Assembly (NCBI GenBank): GCA_040758525.1
Contig: JBFLVQ010000173.1
Coordinates: 1-14,478 of the forward strand
DNA length: 14,478 nt
Reading direction: 5' to 3'
Source: JBFLVQ01 sp040758525
Lineage (GTDB): Bacteria > Acidobacteriota > Blastocatellia > Chloracidobacteriales > JADJPF01
Shown here piece by piece: positions 1-7,952 of the stretch. A model generated the notes under the pieces. The model did no database searches, was not told the origin of the DNA, and saw nothing but the letters and a program-made list of their open reading frames with translations. Each line of letters starts with the position of its first letter. Positions within the stretch are counted from its first letter, which is position 1. The position numbers and the translations under genes are program-made.

Positions 1-3000
1 ATCCCGCTTTGGTTGTAGCTCTTCAACCAGTTTTTCTACAGGTAGATCTTGATGGGCATAAGCTTGCAATGCTACTTCTCGTACTCTAGCCAACAATTCT
101 TGAAAACTAGGATTGCCAGACAGGTTTGTACGTAAACCTAAGATATTTACAAAAAATCCAACTAGATCCTCGATCTCACTGCGATTACGACCAGCAACAG
201 GAGAGCCCACGATAATATCCTCTTGGCCGGTATATTTATAGAGTAATAATTTAAACGCAGCCAGCAACACCATAAATAGCGTGCTGCGCTCCTGTAGGCT
301 TAACACTTTGAGTGCTTCAAATATATGTTCAGGTAGTATCAAAGACTGCTTAGCGCCTAGATAAGTTTGAACTGTCGGTCGTGGTCGATCTGTTGGTAAG
401 TTAAGCAATGGAATCCTATCACCAAGTTGTTTACGCCAGTAGTCTAGATGTGCTGCTAAGACTTCGCCTTGTAAACATTGTCGCTGCCAGAGAGCAAAGT
501 CGGCATACTGAATAGCAAGATTGGGAAGTGTTATCGATCTTCCTTGGCAGAAATCTCTATAGAGAATACTTAACTCTTTTACAATAAGATCTAAGGACCA
601 AGCATCAGCAACAATATGATGCATAGTTAATAACAATATATGTTCTTGATCGGCTAGCTGTAGAAGCTTGACGCGTAGTAATGGCCCTTGTGAGAGATTG
701 AAAGATGCTTCTGCTTCTGCAATCGTCAATCGTTCAACTTCATCTTCCTGTGCCTTCTGAGAAAGCTCACGTAAATTCACTACAGGCAGAATCAACTTTA
801 ATATTGGCGCAATTATCTGCACAGGTTTCCCGTTAACTATGCCAAAGCTTGTACGTAATACTTCATGACGAGATATGATCTCATTAATACTTGCTGACAG
901 AGCTGCTACTTTAAGTGATCCATTAAATAAGTAAGGTTGGCTGATATTGTAGAAATTGCTGTCTGGCTCAAGTCGATCTAAAAACCATAGCCGTTGTTGA
1001 GCAAAGGAGAGGGGTATACTAATATCTCTTGGTGCTGCTTTTATAGATGGTAGTTGTAGACCTTGTACAGTGCGTAAGGCATCTGTGATAGAAACGGTCA
1101 AACCAGCAACAGTAGGGAATTCAAAGATAGTGTGCAGAGATAGCTCGATACCAAAAGCATCTCTGATCCTTGAAATAACCTGTGTCGCTAATAATGAATG
1201 TCCTCCTATCTCAAAGAAGTTCTCCATTATCCCTACCTGTGCTCGCTTCAGTACTGCTGCCCATATCCCTGCTACTACCTCCTCCACTGCATTGCTGGCT
1301 GCTTGATAGACATCCTCATACTTGATGCTTTCTTGTGCAGGACTGGGCAGAGCGCGACGGTCTACTTTACCATTGGATGTCAGTGGCAGTGTTGGCAGTA
1401 TTACAAATAGCGATGGAATCATAAACTGTGGCAAGCGCTGTTGTAATGAGGTTCGTAGCTCACTGAGCGATAGTTGCTCGGTTCTGCTCACCAGATATGC
1501 TACCAACTGTGCTTGTCCAGGCTGATCTTCTCGTAACATCACTACTGCTTCTCGTACTGTAGCAATGGCTCGCAGCGCTGCTTCTATCTCACCCAACTCT
1601 ATGCGATATCCTCTCAGCTTCACCTGCGCATCTATTCTGCCAACAAACTCTATCTTGCCATCTGATAGGTAGCGAGCTAGGTCTCCACTACGATATAGAC
1701 GTTGACCTGCAGTTGTGCTGAAGCGGTTAGGAATGAATCGTGTTGCAGTCAGGTCAGCATTGTTAAGGTAGCCTCGTGCTAGCCCTACTCCACCTATATA
1801 TATTTCTCCACATACTCCTATTGGTACAACTTCTCCTTGGCGATCTAAAATGTAGATCTCGGTATTTGCTATTGGCCTTCCTATACTTATCTTGTCTGTC
1901 GCAGTGATTTGGGTGGTAGTAGCATTTGCCGTGGCTTCAGTAGGACCATATAAGTTCCATATTTGTACATATGGCATCTGAGAAAAAGTAGAGTTAACCA
2001 ACCCTTTACTTAGTTGCTCGCCACCAATAAATAAGGCTGTAATACTCTTAGCTAATTGTGCCAACTGTTCGGTTGAGAGAATTTCCAGTAAGCTCTGCCA
2101 TAATGATGGTACACAATTGAGCCCAACTTTAGTCTGTTCACTCAATATCTGAATTAAACGAGATGGTTGAGTTAATATTTCATCAGGGAGTAACCAGATA
2201 GCCTTACCATTTAGCAATGGACCAAACAATTGTTTTAGTGATGCGTCAAAACTGATCTTTGTTAATACTGGTAAGTTATATACATTTTCACTTAACAGAC
2301 TATTGTTTACCCATTGTAGATAATTTACCAAGCTGTTATGTTGAATCATTACACCTTTAGGCAGGCCTGTAGAGCCAGATGTATAGATTATATAAGCAAG
2401 ATTTTCTGCTATTGTAGTATTGACTAGATCTTCAACACTCTCTTCAGAGATAATTTCCCACTCTTTATCTAGAAAAATTAATTCTGTTTGATTACTAGGA
2501 AGATGCATCACTAGTCGCTGCTCAGTTAACACTAACAGCATTCTAGTATCTTCAATCATAAAAGCTAAACGTTCTTGTGAATAAGATGGATCAAGTGGCA
2601 CATATGCCCCGCCTGCCTTGAATATTCCTAACATTCCTATGATCATTGCTAAAGAGCGATCTAGACAAATACCTACTAATGTTTCAGGTCCTACACCAGC
2701 TCTCTTTAGATAGTGTGCTAACTGATTTGCTCTATAGTTCAATTCTTGATATGTTAGCTCTGCACCTACAGACCTTACAGCAATTGCCTTTGGCTGTAAT
2801 CTAACCTGTTCTTCAAATAATTGATGGAAACAGTATTTTGCTGAGTAATCTAGTGCAGTTTTGTTCCACTCAACCAATAGCTGATTTCGTTCAACTTCAC
2901 TTAATAGAGGCAAACTTGATATTGATTGATAAGAATCTGCCACAATACCAGTTAATAGAGTATGAAAATAGTCTGCCATTCTAGCGATAGTAGTGGCTTC

Positions 3001-6000
3001 GAACAGATCTGTACTATATGTCCAGAGCAAGGTCATTGCTAAATTTTCTTCAATATTGGATCGTGGTATTGCAATTATGTCTAGATCGAATTTTGCTGAT
3101 CTATTACTTAATCCTTCGGTAAGATGTACGGTTAGCTCAGGGAGGGTGAGTTCTGGCAATGGAGTATCATGAAAAGCGAATGCTACTTGAAATACCGGGT
3201 TATAACTTAAATTACGTACTAAGGGAAGGGCCTCAACAACTTTGCTAAAAGGTAGGTCTTGATGTTGATAGGCCTCTAAGGCAGTCTCACGTACTTGATA
3301 GAGTAACTGCAAAAATGTCATCTGAGGATGCAACTCTGTACGTAAAACTATATTGTTAATAATCATACCAATCAGCCCTTCTATTTCACGCTGGCGACGA
3401 TTGGCAACACCAGTACCTAAGAGAATATCTTTTTGTCCACTATATCTATAGAGTAATACCTTAAAAGCGGCTAATAAAACCATAAACAGGGTAGCACTCT
3501 GTTTATGGCTCAGCTCTATTAAGGAATGAGTTAGATTTAATGGCAATCCTATCCTTAATGTCTCTCCTAGAAAACTCTGTTTTGTTGGTCTAGGATGATC
3601 GGTTGGCAACTCCAGCAGAGGAGGGATACTAGCCAAGCGCTCTTTCCAATAATTCAATTGAGCTTGTGCTTCTGCACTTTCTAACCATTGTCGTTGCCAA
3701 TATGCGAAATCAGCAAACTGAATAGTTAAGTCAGGCAGAGGTGAAGGTCTATCAGCAGAAAAAGCTCGATAAAGCTCAAATAGTTCGGTTAGAAATACAT
3801 TAAAAGACCAGCCATCATGAACTAGATGATGTTCCACATGTAATAGAACATGCTCTCTCTGATTCAATCGAAATAATGTCCAATTGACCAATGGTAAAAT
3901 AGTAAGATCAAAATTTTTCTCAACACATGCTTCAATCAATTTTTGTAATTCTACTTCACAGCTAATACCCAATGTCTCAAGATCTACTGTCAATATATTA
4001 AATTGCTGAGGCGGATGGATAATTTGGACTGGGTGTGCATCTATAACAGGAAAAGTAGTACGAAATATTTCATGGCGACGTACAATCTCATTTAGACTAT
4101 CTGTTAATGCCTTAACGTTGAGTGTGCCTGTGAATCGCAATATAGCCTGAGCATGATAGGCTTTATTGGTTGGATCTAACTGTTGAATAAACCAGACGCG
4201 CTCTTGAGAAAAAGATAAAGGAAGTAATCTACCATCACGTGGAGCAGGTTGTATGGAAAGAGATGATGAAGGCTGTGCTTTATCTAGTGTCGAGGTAATG
4301 TAAGCCGCCAAACCAGCAACAGTAGGGAATTCAAAGATAGTGTGCAGAGATAGCTCGATACCAAAAGCATCTCTGATCCTTGAAATAACCTGTGTCGCTA
4401 ATAATGAATGTCCTCCTATCTCAAAGAAGTTCTCCATTATCCCTACCTGTGCTCGCTTCAGTACTGCTGCCCATATCCCTGCTACTACCTCCTCCACTGC
4501 ATTGCTGGCTGCTTGATAGACATCCTCATACTTGATGCTTTCTTGTGCAGGACTGGGCAGAGCGCGACGGTCTACTTTACCATTGGATGTCAGTGGCAGT
4601 GTTGGCAGTATTACAAATAGCGATGGAATCATAAACTGTGGCAAGCGCTGTTGTAGTGAGGTTCGTAGCTCACTGAGCGATAGTTGCTCGGTTCTGCTCA
4701 CCAGATATGCTACCAACTGTGCTTGTCCAGGCTGATCTTCTCGTAACATCACTACTGCTTCTCGTACTGTAGCAATGGCTCGTAGTGCTGCTTCTATCTC
4801 ACCCAACTCTATGCGATATCCTCTCAGCTTCACCTGCGCATCTATTCTGCCAACAAACTCTATCTTGCCATCCGATAGGTAGCGAGCTAGGTCTCCACTA
4901 CGATATAGACGTTGACCTGCAGTTGTGCTGAAGCGGTTAGGAATGAATCGTGTTGCAGTCAGGTCAGCATTGTTAAGGTAGCCTCGTGCTAGTCCTACTC
5001 CACCTATATATATTTCTCCACATACTCCTATTGGTACAACTTCTCCTTGGCGATCTAAAATGTAGATCTCGGTATTTGCTATTGGCCTTCCTATGCTAGT
5101 TGATGGTTCATTTTTATTACATTCACCAAAAGAGGCACAGACTGTTACTTCGGTTGGACCATAAGCATTGAAGAACCGACGACCAGTAGACCATTCTGAT
5201 ACGATATTGGCCGGACAAGTTTCCCCGGCAATTATAATTGTCTCTAATGCTGAGAACTCTTCTACAGGCATAACTGCCAGTGCAGAAGGTGGAAAGGTTG
5301 CTATTGTTATTGAGTAGTCATGCAAAGTGTTACTTAAATGTAGTCCTGGGAGGAGTTGCTCTGGAGTAGCTAAGCAGATGGTTGCGCCTGCTAACAGAGC
5401 CATGCATAGTTCCCAAACTGAAGCATCAAAACTAAGCGAAGCGAATTGTAGCACTCGGCTATGTGGATGTAGCTGGAAACTCTCTATTTCTACTTTGGCT
5501 AGGTTGCATACTCCTTGATGTGTCAACATAACCCCTTTGGGCCATCCTGTTGAACCGGAGGTATAGATTACATAGGCCAAGTTACTACTGATCGCATAAC
5601 CTATAAGATTCTCTTTGTTCTCAGCTAATAAAGCTTCAGTTAATAGATCTAGACATACTACATGAGTATTGCTTTCTTGCCATTCTTCGAGTAAACCTTG
5701 CTGGGTCAATAGCACGAGAGACTGACAATCGTTTAGCATAAACAGCAATCTTTTTCTAGGATAACTAGGATCTAGTGGAACATAAGCGCCACCTGCCTTT
5801 AACACAGCCAATATTGCTATTACCATATCGAACGAACGTGGTAGGCAGATGCCTACTAACACTTCTGGTCCTACTCCCAGTCTGCGTAGGTAATGTGCTA
5901 ACTGATTGGCCTCTTCATTAAGCTCTCGATAGGTGAGTATTTCTCTGTTAAAGATTACTGCGGTGGCATCAGGAGTTTGTGTTACTTGTTGCTCAAATAA

Positions 6001-7473
6001 CTCATGAATACATCTATCTTGTGCAAAATCTTCTTGTGTCTGGTTCCATTGAAACAGTTGATGTAGTTCTGCTGTTGTTAGCAGTGGTAGATTGGCAATA
6101 CGTTGTTGTGGATTGACTACCAGAGCTTCTAATAATGTTTGAAAGTGGCCAGCTAGACGACTAATGGTAGCGCTATCAAACATAGCTAATTTGTATGTGC
6201 ATAGACCAATCAACCCTTGTTCAGTCTCGATCATTTCCAAAGTTAAATTGGCATAGTTCCTTCTGTTGTATATCTCTAAAAAGTACCAATTCAACTGTGA
6301 AAGTTCTGGTAATTGTAAAGGGCTACCATCAAGAGCAAATATCACAGACGGTTTTTCCCAACATGGCGCTTGATGAGTTAATGCTCCTAAGCACGCTTCT
6401 CGAACTCGTATTAATAGATCTATAAAACTTGGATTGCCAGATAGATTAGTACGCAGAGCTAGACTACCAGCAAATGGACCAACCAAACTCTCCATTCCAA
6501 TGTAATTACGGTTGGCCGAAACAGTCCCAATAATAATGTTGTCTTGCTCGGTATAACGATAGAGCAATATTTTAAATACAGTCAAAAGCAGCATAAAAAG
6601 CGAACTATCAAGCTGTTGACCTAGCGCTTTAAGTCTGTTACTTAGGTTTTGAGAAAAGAAGATAGGATATTTTCCTACTAGGGAAGCTGGATTAAGTGAG
6701 TGCGAACGGTTGCAGGGAAGATTTAGCAAAGGCGCAGATGCCAATATCTCTTTCCAGTAAGAGGCTTCTCTCTCTAATGATTCTTCATCGGGAAACTCCC
6801 ATTGTTTAGCAGCAAAGTCAAGATACTGGAAAGGTAGTTGCGAAAGTGGATTGGTTTTTCCAGTAGAGAAAGCTTTATAGATCAAGAGCAGATCATTTAC
6901 CAACACTCCAATAGACCAGCTATCACAAGTAAGGCTATTAAGCGTTAGCAGTAGCGCTTGCTCATGATCTTTTAGTTTTAAAAAAAAACTGCGTGGAACT
7001 AAACCTTGAGCTAGCTCAAAGGGACGATCCAACTCCTCGTCTGCCAATCGTGCTATTTCTACCTCTTGAGCTGATCTAGAGAGAGCTGTTAGATCTAGCA
7101 GCAACAATTCTACTGGTTTTTCTAGTAGCACAAGATGGGACTGTTCTGCACCCAGTTTGACCAGGGCAATTCGCAAAATTTCATGACGGTGCACTAGCTC
7201 ATTCAAACTATTTTTAAGTGCTGCGATATCTAACTGACCAATAAATTTTATTGGCAGCAGAATATTGGATTGCGCCACAGCGCAAGTTAAATATTTAACT
7301 AATCTACGTTCTTGGGGAGAAGAGAGGGGTAGCTTTTCTCTTTGCGAAATCGGTAATAAAGGGGGCAATTGTGGAGATTGTGTTACGGTTGCCGCTCCTT
7401 TTTTAGCTAATAAGGCCAACTGCCTTAACTCTAGAGAAGTGGAAATAGCAATATCCTGAAGCAGAGTACCCAT
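1..7473 (-). CDS. Nonribosomal peptide synthetase, C-A-T-C-A-T-C, 3' end outside window
   Basis: Multimodular peptide synthetase; at least 2491 residues are visible and the frame has no stop down to the left edge. Approximate domains by residue: linker 1-46; C1 47-465; A1 475-975; carrier T1 985-1055 (phosphopantetheine Ser1023 in GGHSLL); C2 1075-1515 (HHLVHDGW, His1216, Asp1220); A2 1545-2045; T2 2055-2125 (Ser2093); C3 from about 2152 (HHIVADAW, His2286, Asp2290), cut off after its late motif HQDLPVEKLVEEL. Both A domains have the YTSGSTG loop, YGPTE and the A10 lysine (Lys966, Lys2036, in NGKVDRRALP). C1 is degenerate: the HHxxxDG site reads NSLTCDS (residues 179-185). No epimerase, methylase or thioesterase is visible. 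The pocket of A1, aligned by eye to GrsA, reads DAWTIAAVC plus Lys, the phenylalanine type; A2 reads DAKNFGLAN plus Lys, with no prediction. The ATG at 7473 follows an excellent ribosome site (AAGGGGGT, 5-nt spacer). Modules 1 and 2 share a nearly identical 786-bp segment. Certain as an NRPS; the product is unknown. Confidence 0.97.
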   Translation of the reverse strand, partial: MGTLLQDIAISTSLELRQLALLAKKGAATVTQSPQLPPLLPISQREKLPLSSPQERRLVKYLTCAVAQSNILLPIKFIGQLDIAALKNSLNELVHRHEILRIALVKLGAEQSHLVLLEKPVELLLLDLTALSRSAQEVEIARLADEELDRPFELAQGLVPRSFFLKLKDHEQALLLTLNSLTCDSWSIGVLVNDLLLIYKAFSTGKTNPLSQLPFQYLDFAAKQWEFPDEESLEREASYWKEILASAPLLNLPCNRSHSLNPASLVGKYPIFFSQNLSNRLKALGQQLDSSLFMLLLTVFKILLYRYTEQDNIIIGTVSANRNYIGMESLVGPFAGSLALRTNLSGNPSFIDLLIRVREACLGALTHQAPCWEKPSVIFALDGSPLQLPELSQLNWYFLEIYNRRNYANLTLEMIETEQGLIGLCTYKLAMFDSATISRLAGHFQTLLEALVVNPQQRIANLPLLTTAELHQLFQWNQTQEDFAQDRCIHELFEQQVTQTPDATAVIFNREILTYRELNEEANQLAHYLRRLGVGPEVLVGICLPRSFDMVIAILAVLKAGGAYVPLDPSYPRKRLLFMLNDCQSLVLLTQQGLLEEWQESNTHVVCLDLLTEALLAENKENLIGYAISSNLAYVIYTSGSTGWPKGVMLTHQGVCNLAKVEIESFQLHPHSRVLQFASLSFDASVWELCMALLAGATICLATPEQLLPGLHLSNTLHDYSITIATFPPSALAVMPVEEFSALETIIIAGETCPANIVSEWSTGRRFFNAYGPTEVTVCASFGECNKNEPSTSIGRPIANTEIYILDRQGEVVPIGVCGEIYIGGVGLARGYLNNADLTATRFIPNRFSTTAGQRLYRSGDLARYLSDGKIEFVGRIDAQVKLRGYRIELGEIEAALRAIATVREAVVMLREDQPGQAQLVAYLVSRTEQLSLSELRTSLQQRLPQFMIPSLFVILPTLPLTSNGKVDRRALPSPAQESIKYEDVYQAASNAVEEVVAGIWAAVLKRAQVGIMENFFEIGGHSLLATQVISRIRDAFGIELSLHTIFEFPTVAGLAAYITSTLDKAQPSSSLSIQPAPRDGRLLPLSFSQERVWFIQQLDPTNKAYHAQAILRFTGTLNVKALTDSLNEIVRRHEIFRTTFPVIDAHPVQIIHPPQQFNILTVDLETLGISCEVELQKLIEACVEKNFDLTILPLVNWTLFRLNQREHVLLHVEHHLVHDGWSFNVFLTELFELYRAFSADRPSPLPDLTIQFADFAYWQRQWLESAEAQAQLNYWKERLASIPPLLELPTDHPRPTKQSFLGETLRIGLPLNLTHSLIELSHKQSATLFMVLLAAFKVLLYRYSGQKDILLGTGVANRRQREIEGLIGMIINNIVLRTELHPQMTFLQLLYQVRETALEAYQHQDLPFSKVVEALPLVRNLSYNPVFQVAFAFHDTPLPELTLPELTVHLTEGLSNRSAKFDLDIIAIPRSNIEENLAMTLLWTYSTDLFEATTIARMADYFHTLLTGIVADSYQSISSLPLLSEVERNQLLVEWNKTALDYSAKYCFHQLFEEQVRLQPKAIAVRSVGAELTYQELNYRANQLAHYLKRAGVGPETLVGICLDRSLAMIIGMLGIFKAGGAYVPLDPSYSQERLAFMIEDTRMLLVLTEQRLVMHLPSNQTELIFLDKEWEIISEESVEDLVNTTIAENLAYIIYTSGSTGLPKGVMIQHNSLVNYLQWVNNSLLSENVYNLPVLTKISFDASLKQLFGPLLNGKAIWLLPDEILTQPSRLIQILSEQTKVGLNCVPSLWQSLLEILSTEQLAQLAKSITALFIGGEQLSKGLVNSTFSQMPYVQIWNLYGPTEATANATTTQITATDKISIGRPIANTEIYILDRQGEVVPIGVCGEIYIGGVGLARGYLNNADLTATRFIPNRFSTTAGQRLYRSGDLARYLSDGKIEFVGRIDAQVKLRGYRIELGEIEAALRAIATVREAVVMLREDQPGQAQLVAYLVSRTEQLSLSELRTSLQQRLPQFMIPSLFVILPTLPLTSNGKVDRRALPSPAQESIKYEDVYQAASNAVEEVVAGIWAAVLKRAQVGIMENFFEIGGHSLLATQVISRIRDAFGIELSLHTIFEFPTVAGLTVSITDALRTVQGLQLPSIKAAPRDISIPLSFAQQRLWFLDRLEPDSNFYNISQPYLFNGSLKVAALSASINEIISRHEVLRTSFGIVNGKPVQIIAPILKLILPVVNLRELSQKAQEDEVERLTIAEAEASFNLSQGPLLRVKLLQLADQEHILLLTMHHIVADAWSLDLIVKELSILYRDFCQGRSITLPNLAIQYADFALWQRQCLQGEVLAAHLDYWRKQLGDRIPLLNLPTDRPRPTVQTYLGAKQSLILPEHIFEALKVLSLQERSTLFMVLLAAFKLLLYKYTGQEDIIVGSPVAGRNRSEIEDLVGFFVNILGLRTNLSGNPSFQELLARVREVALQAYAHQDLPVEKLVEELQPKRD
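1099..1884 (-). repeat. Intragenic 786-bp repeat, copy in NRPS module 2
   Basis: This segment matches 4309-5094 at a constant offset of 3210 bp, with 781 of 786 bases equal by direct reading. It covers exactly 262 codons, from IGRPIANTEI (between A-domain motifs A5 and A6) through the A-domain C-terminal lid with A7-A10 to the end of the carrier domain (PTVAGL). The five differences, at 1446, 1573, 1576, 1663 and 1783, are all third-position and silent, so the encoded 262 residues are identical. Similarity falls away abruptly at both edges. Confidence 0.97.
4309..5094 (-). repeat. Intragenic 786-bp repeat, copy in NRPS module 1
   Basis: Partner of the block at 1099-1884. It encodes the A1 C-terminal subdomain and carrier T1, including Lys966 and phosphopantetheine Ser1023. 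The flanking parts (A1 core with the substrate pocket upstream, C2 downstream) do not resemble their module-2 counterparts at the same level. This points to a local gene-conversion or duplication tract rather than a whole recent module duplication. Confidence 0.97.
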
Positions 7474-7549
7474 AATTTACCCCCTTCGTGATTGAGCCAG
7501 TCCAACGATAAGTTTTTGCACCCTATTCGATTGTTAGGCTGCGACTCTT

Positions 7550-7571
7550 GTTGTCTAGAGACAACATAATA
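7550..7571 (-). promoter_or_regulatory. Candidate NRPS promoter -10 with overlapping palindromic operator
   Basis: On the minus strand TATTAT (7571-7566) is directly followed by the perfect palindrome GTTGTCT-CT-AGACAAC (7565-7550), about 77 bp before the NRPS start codon. A two-fold symmetric site at the expected transcription start is a usual place for a dimeric repressor. I saw no good -35 box at 17-bp spacing, so the promoter part is weak; the palindrome itself is certain as sequence. Confidence 0.4.
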
Positions 7572-7596
7572 TTTGAATAAATAGTTGCAGCCCTAT

Positions 7597-7627
7597 TTGT
7601 AAAAAGTTGTTAGCAACTTGTAAAAAG
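7597..7627. promoter_or_regulatory. Tandem 10-bp direct repeat, 21-bp period
   Basis: TTGTAAAAAG occurs at 7597-7606 and again at 7618-7627, a start-to-start distance of 21 bp, or two helical turns. Between and overlapping them is the inverted repeat AAGTTG-TTAG-CAACTT (7604-7619). It lies upstream of the candidate NRPS -10 box, where an activator or response regulator could bind as two dimers on one DNA face. The repeats are seen directly; the regulatory role is inferred. Confidence 0.4.
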
Positions 7628-7932
7628 AACGCATGGCTGTGTCAATAGTTCATTAATAAATGGTAAAAGTTTGTGATCTATTTCGCTTTTTTTTGCCTGA
7701 TAATATAAATAGTCGGCTTATCTGTCAGGGTCAATGTGTAGCAAGTATCCATTATTAACAGTATTGAATAAATTTTAAGGGTTAAAGGAGCAGATTTAAG
7801 GCACCAAAAGTTACCTAAGTGACGAAAATATCTTATAGGCACACTCACTTGCCGCCTAAGGTACTCAACATACAAGAGTATTTTTACTAGTGCCTATTCT
7901 ACTTAATAAGCAAAAATATCCAGCAAGTAGCT

Positions 7933-7938
7933 AAGGAG
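7933..7938 (+). promoter_or_regulatory. Ribosome binding site that decides the hydrolase start
   Basis: AAGGAG is the only strong Shine-Dalgarno match here. It ends on the first base of an in-frame GTG at 7938, so it cannot serve that codon. The in-frame ATG at 7953, 14 nt downstream, is therefore preferred, although this spacing is longer than usual. Confidence 0.6.
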
Positions 7939-7952
7939 TGTTTTGGTACGAT

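Larger units (their letters stand above)
7474..7952. promoter_or_regulatory. Divergent intergenic region between NRPS and hydrolase genes
   Basis: This 479-bp stretch has no convincing gene and should hold the promoters of both divergent transcripts. On the NRPS side lie a 16-bp palindrome (7550-7565) next to a possible minus-strand -10 box, and a 10-bp direct repeat with a 21-bp period (7597-7606 and 7618-7627). On the hydrolase side an 8-bp inverted repeat (ATAGGCAC at 7835-7842, GTGCCTAT at 7890-7897) flanks 47 bases. The hydrolase ribosome site AAGGAG is at 7933-7938. I found no convincing plus-strand -35/-10 pair. Confidence 0.7.

Noticed and set aside
1070..1525. Small plus-strand reading frames, repeated at 4408-4735
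   Set aside because: They lie antisense inside the conserved NRPS A/T domains. Their near-identity in two places is explained by the 786-bp repeat, not by duplicated small genes.
1..7473. Possible frameshift or split of the NRPS gene
   Set aside because: I checked every in-frame triplet on the minus strand from 7473 to 1. No stop codon occurs, and domain motifs stay in one frame from start to edge.
7678..7875. 65-codon minus-strand frame in the NRPS-hydrolase gap
   Set aside because: No recognised motif, no good ribosome site, and it lies in a region expected to be regulatory.
7938..7952. GTG start for the hydrolase, five codons upstream
   Set aside because: The only ribosome site (AAGGAG) overlaps this GTG, so it cannot direct initiation there.
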